Source: Hippasteria phrygiana (Eukaryota; Echinodermata; Asteroidea; Valvatida; Goniasteridae). From it: DNA of 64,000 nucleotides. The stretch spans positions 744,001-808,000 of the forward strand of contig JAZGUH010000328.1 of the NCBI GenBank assembly GCA_037893225.1, given 5' to 3'. The notes below the pieces were generated by a model, which searched no databases, was not told where the DNA came from, and was given only the letters and a program-made list of their open reading frames with translations. Shown in pieces: positions 59,426-64,000 of the stretch (position 1 is the stretch's first letter; each line of letters begins with the position of its first letter). The position numbers and the translations under genes are program-made.

Positions 59426-61003
59426 GTGCTGTCATGCAACAAGTGCTACTTCTCGACAGGAAGGAAGAAGCTGTACTCAGAGATACCTCAGGTCAGCAGA
59501 GGCCGACGCACTGCAACTCCAAACATGGCCTTTTAGGTTGGTCTCCTCAACCGGGTATTGCAGCCACAGGAGCAAGACGACTTTTGACAGCATTGGGTAC
59601 AACTGTTCCTTCAATCAGTGGGCTGCAGAAAACAGCAAGCAAATGTGGGGACATTATTATCAATGAAAATGTTAGATGTATGGCTGAAAAGAGAAAACTG
59701 GTCAAAGGTATTCAAGAATTACAGGGCTATGACAGAGAAAAACCGATTGCTGTCGAATTAGATAGACAATACAATAACCCCTTGAGAAACTGTCGGGAAC
59801 AAAACACCATTTGTGCCGGCAACCCAAACTAGGGACGTAGTATGTGAGAATGTAACCACCCAAAAAATGGTAGTAATGTACCACCACGAGAATAAACTCT
59901 GTAAATGTGAAAATCAAATGTCGGGCAAACACAGCTGTAACAAGTGGTACGAGCACACATATTCTTGTAGTGCTACACGCCCAGCAAATTACAACATGGG
60001 GGATGAAAGAGAAGGGGGAATTCAATGTGCCAAGAAACTTCTAGAGTGTAAGGAACCCTTGTTGGCAGAAAGAGTAACAAGCGATGCGGACGGGTGTATG
60101 GCAAAAGGTTTTATGTCTCAGATGAGAATTAAAGCAGGTATCGAGCCAGAACACTTTCTTGACCCACCTTACTTAAATCGATCACTCAGTTCAGCAATCA
60201 GTCGGGCCAAATTCAGTGGTGACATGATGCCTGGTAGAACTAAAAATGAAAAAAAAAAGATACAAGACCGGTTAGGTGACGATGTAAGTCACAGGGTACA
60301 AGCAGAAGCAGGGGCAATCCTCAAGAAATGTGGGAGAAACTTTGCCCAAATGTATGACATGGCTGAACAGGCTGCCTCAACCATTCCCGAATGTTACCAA
60401 GGTCGCCACAACCTTTGCAAAAAGCGGTCCTTGGTTTGCAATGGCAATAACAGATTTCCCTACCTTCCTGTTCATGTTAGGGGAAAACTGAAAATGCTCG
60501 AGTCTGACAAGAAACTGCTTTTACTGAAAATTCAGAAGAGAATTGGTCACGAGGCAATGCAAAAAACCAGATATGGGACAAGTACACAAAAAGCAGAGTC
60601 CATGAACCATGCTTTTTCAAGTTCTAATCCAAAAGGGACACTAACCTTTTCCAGAAATGCTCTCTCAAGAGACCACAGCGCAGTTCACCTTGTCAACAAT
60701 GGCCATGCCAACTTAATCATCCTCAAGTGTGAAGCTGCAGGTTGTCCTGTTTTGCCAGGATCTGCAGCTGCCAAAAGTCTGGCTGAAATGGACAGAAAAG
60801 AAAAATATCATTCCCAACGGGCTAGGAGCACACATTATAAAATACGAAGGGCAAAGTGTAGGGCACAACGATATAACTTGTACAACTGTGCCAAGTCATT
60901 GTACAAAAAGAAAGGGCAACTGGAACCCAAGTCAGCAATCCCTCCAGATGTGGATTGGCAAAGAATTCAGAGTGAGCACAATTACAGCATACGTTTCAAT
61001 TAA
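59426..61003 (+). pseudogene. Transposase, N-terminally deleted and broken (unit 18)
   Basis: Identical in protein to unit 9. Confidence 0.75.
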
Positions 61004-61102
61004 AAATGAATTATAAAAGCAAAAAGTGTAGCATCAAAAAATGGTGAGTAATTTCAGTTATCAAACTTAATGGTGAGCCAAAAAGTTCTCCTTAATTACA
61101 TT

Positions 61103-61471
61103 TTAAAGAAGACAATCCTTGTATGGGCCATGGCCCGAACACAAACGGCATCTCTTACAACGAGATCTTGCAGTGTTGATGGCGTGTGGCTCAAGTGACA
61201 GGTGATCAAAATTCACACACAAGGAGTTGTGGCACAGGTGACTGACATCATACCCCCGGGGAAGATCAAGGACTCCAGAATAAACAATGTAAGTCAACCT
61301 GTGCACACGCATCCTTGTGCGTGAATTTGATTTTGAGCCAGGCATGACAACATTAATAATGCCATATTTCTGCTGGACATATCCTGTCCATACCCTACAA
61401 TTTTTTCTGCCTCTGTGTACAGTCTTTCTTAAAATCTTGCCTTTAATTAGGGCCTTCCAGATGGAATCCAT
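61103..61471 (-). CDS. His-Me finger endonuclease (unit 18)
   Basis: Consensus protein, unbroken. Unit 19's copy lies beyond the window. Confidence 0.8.
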   Translation of the reverse strand: MDSIWKALIKGKILRKTVHRGRKNCRVWTGYVQQKYGIINVVMPGSKSNSRTRMRVHRLTYIVYSGVLDLPRGYDVSHLCHNSLCVNFDHLSLEPHAINTARSRCKRCRLCSGHGPYKDCLL

Positions 61472-62363
61472 TTTGCTATGGTTTAAGAAATCTGCATAAC
61501 AAACAATACAGACCGCGTGCGTGAGGTCAACTTACCTTTGCTACCATATGGCATTGGTCAAACGTTTTCTCCAGCAGTCATGATAGCCCTAGCCTGGGCA
61601 TGCTACAAATAAAAATAAATAAATATACATCTCAGTCTAAATATTGGGTGAAACAATTCAGACAAACTACTTACTTGTAAATTTATGAGCCTCAGCGCAA
61701 GCTATAATTGTAAACATGTTGATAACAATTACATGGCGGATAGGCATCTGAAATGTGTATGTGAATAAAAAGACAGCGAGAGCAAACAAAGAAAAGAAAG
61801 ACAGAACCCATTTTGTTCTCTATCATGTGTGTAATCATTACTGTGTTTTCTGTGAGATTTCATAGTTCAAAACATGAAACATACCTATTTTTAGCGAGTA
61901 CACTTGGCATATAGGTTCCACTCACTGATCTCTATAGAGATCACTGGTTGCACTCCACTGACGGCGCTCATTTTGTAACCAACATAAAAATAGAAAGGAA
62001 GAGCGCCACCTGGTGACGCTCAGGAGTAAGGTGGCAATATTTTTTTCACTGGAAATTAAAGATTAAGACTCCTAGAATAATTTTCTTTTCAAATTTATGA
62101 GAGTTGAAGGAATTTTTTTTTTTTTATACTCCCCTCCCCACAAACCACCCCTAAAATGGTGGCCCATCTCTGGGCCCAGGTCTAAATGTAGCCCTCCCCC
62201 CCGCCTCGATGCCAAATAGACCCACGTATTGGTCATTTTTGTGAATGGAATTCCCCCGAGTTGGAAGCCACGGGTCACCAATTCTTGATTTCCACAAATA
62301 TTTCTACAATCAGTCCAATTTATAGGCCCCAGGGACCTCTTATTCAAAATTACTGGAGGGATC

Positions 62364-64000
62364 ACAAAATATTAATGAGCTCGCGCGCAGTGATTTTCAC
62401 AGATTTAGTGGCATGCACCCTGCTGATAGAAGTCATAATTATCGTGGCCCTAAAGGGACATGCGCGCATTTCTGCGCAGATTTCTGCAATGTCGTACATT
62501 TTTATTGTTTTGCGATAAAATCCGCAATGCGCAGAAAATGTGCTGTCATGCAACAAGTGCTACTTCTCGACAGGAAGGAAGAAGCTGTACTCAGAGATAC
62601 CTCAGGTCAGCAGAGGCCGACGCACTGCAACTCCAAACATGGCCTTTTAGGTTGGTCTCCTCAACCGGGTATTGCAGCCACAGGAGCAAGACGACTTTTG
62701 ACAGCATTGGGTACAACTGTTCCTTCAATCAGTGGGCTGCAGAAAACAGCAAGCAAATGTGGGGACATTATTATCAATGAAAATGTTAGATGTATGGCTG
62801 AAAAGAGAAAACTGGTCAAAGGTATTCAAGAATTACAGGGCTATGACAGAGAAAAACCGATTGCTGTCGAATTAGATAGACAATACAATAACCCCTTGAG
62901 AAACTGTCGGGAACAAAACACCATTTGTGCCGGCAACCCAAACTAGGGACGTAGTATGTGAGAATGTAACCACCCAAAAAATGGTAGTAATGTACCACCA
63001 CGAGAATAAACTCTGTAAATGTGAAAATCAAATGTCGGGCAAACACAGCTGTAACAAGTGGTACGAGCACACATATTCTTGTAGTGCTACACGCCCAGCA
63101 AATTACAACATGGGGGATGAAAGAGAAGGGGGAATTCAATGTGCCAAGAAACTTCTAGAGTGTAAGGAACCCTTGTTGGCAGAAAGAGTAACAAGCGATG
63201 CGGACGGGTGTATGGCAAAAGGTTTTATGTCTCAGATGAGAATTAAAGCAGGTATCGAGCCAGAACACTTTCTTGACCCACCTTACTTAAATCGATCACT
63301 CAGTTCAGCAATCAGTCGGGCCAAATTCAGTGGTGACATGATGCCTGGTAGAACTAAAAATGAAAAAAAAAAGATACAAGACCGGTTAGGTGACGATGTA
63401 AGTCACAGGGTACAAGCAGAAGCAGGGGCAATCCTCAAGAAATGTGGGAGAAACTTTGCCCAAATGTATGACATGGCTGAACAGGCTGCCTCAACCATTC
63501 CCGAATGTTACCAAGGTCGCCACAACCTTTGCAAAAAGCGGTCCTTGGTTTGCAATGGCAATAACAGATTTCCCTACCTTCCTGTTCATGTTAGGGGAAA
63601 ACTGAAAATGCTCGAGTCTGACAAGAAACTGCTTTTACTGAAAATTCAGAAGAGAATTGGTCACGAGGCAATGCAAAAAACCAGATATGGGACAAGTACA
63701 CAAAAAGCAGAGTCCATGAACCATGCTTTTTCAAGTTCTAATCCAAAAGGGACACTAACCTTTTCCAGAAATGCTCTCTCAAGAGACCACAGCGCAGTTC
63801 ACCTTGTCAACAATGGCCATGCCAACTTAATCATCCTCAAGTGTGAAGCTGCAGGTTGTCCTGTTTTGCCAGGATCTGCAGCTGCCAAAAGTCTGGCTGA
63901 AATGGACAGAAAAGAAAAATATCATTCCCAACGGGCTAGGAGCACACATTATAAAATACGAAGGGCAAAGTGTAGGGCACAACGATATAACTTGTACAAC
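62364..64000 (+). repeat. Unit 19, short, cut by the window end
   Basis: The first 1,637 bases of a short unit, running to about codon 357 of the 396-codon transposase body. The array therefore continues to the right of the window. Confidence 0.97.
62540..64000 (+). pseudogene. Transposase, N-terminally deleted, cut by window end (unit 19)
   Basis: Same junction, TAG and frameshifts. The window ends inside the C-terminal basic region (RYNLYN). Confidence 0.75.

Larger units (their letters stand above)
59250..62363 (+). repeat. Unit 18, short (3114 bp)
   Basis: Short class. B-type tail with GCGCAAGC and a private GGTTGCACTCC change near 61950. Confidence 0.97.
1..64000 (+). repeat. Tandem array of 3.1-kb and 4.4-kb units
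   Basis: The window is 18 complete head-to-tail units plus a partial nineteenth, counted here from the ACAAAATATTAATGAGCTC motif at position 1. Unit starts are 1, 3109, 6212, 9320, 12426, 16697, 21117, 25544, 29940, 33039, 36153, 39252, 42358, 46794, 49908, 53022, 56136, 59250 and 62364. Units differ by a few substitutions and short indels. Every length difference I checked is explained by minisatellite copy number, the 1.1-1.3 kb deletion, or listed indels of 1-7 bp. All units face the same way. Neither end of the array is in the window. This is macrosatellite-like organisation built from a dead transposon and its neighbouring sequence. Confidence 0.98.

Noticed and set aside
1..64000. Ribosomal DNA or histone-type functional tandem gene cluster
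   Set aside because: No rRNA, tRNA or histone-like sequence was seen in the unit; the recognisable genes are a transposase remnant, an endonuclease and an EGF exon.

Overview
The whole 64 kb window is one head-to-tail tandem array, with no unique flanking DNA at either end. It holds 18 complete repeat units and the first 1,637 bases of a nineteenth, all in one orientation and almost identical. There are two unit classes. Thirteen complete units and the partial last one are short (3,099-3,114 bp). Five are long (4,271-4,436 bp): units 5-8 (12426-29939) and unit 13 (42358-46793). The DNA looks like an invertebrate animal genome. It has GT-AG introns, a CCACCATGG translation-start context, a phase 1-1 EGF-like exon, a transposase resembling the Mutator-like proteins of cnidarians and molluscs (inferred from memory), and moderate AT richness. 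The species cannot be named from the sequence.

A long unit reads in order: about 80 bp of lead-in; a small element with terminal inverted repeats (TIRs) whose core is a 13-bp minisatellite of 8-20 copies; a 117-bp EGF-like exon with good splice sites; a 372-bp intron-like stretch with a TATA motif; a broken Mutator-like transposase gene of about 2 kb on the plus strand; an intact 122-codon His-Me finger (I-PpoI-like) endonuclease gene on the minus strand, convergent with it; and about 0.9 kb of non-coding tail. The tail contains a 44-bp candidate intron, an AT-rich AATAAA cluster, an 18-bp perfect palindrome, a CTCF-like motif, a T-tract and a C-rich patch.

Short units are the same unit after one deletion. 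Its breakpoints share a 4-bp GTGC microhomology: one lies in the first minisatellite copy and the other inside the transposase gene. The deletion removed the right TIR, the EGF exon, the TATA motif and about the first 144 transposase codons. All short units share the same junction, so the event happened once and was then spread by amplification.

The transposase is disabled in every unit by the same lesions (an in-frame TAG and two frameshifts that cancel each other in phase). The endonuclease frame is open in all 18 complete units. Private and shared variants show dimeric and trimeric higher-order repeats, so copies have been moved around in blocks by unequal exchange or conversion. The most interesting points are the EGF exon, which could splice in frame to the transposase exon or to the next EGF exon, and the possibility that the endonuclease contributes to array amplification. 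Both are inference and testable.
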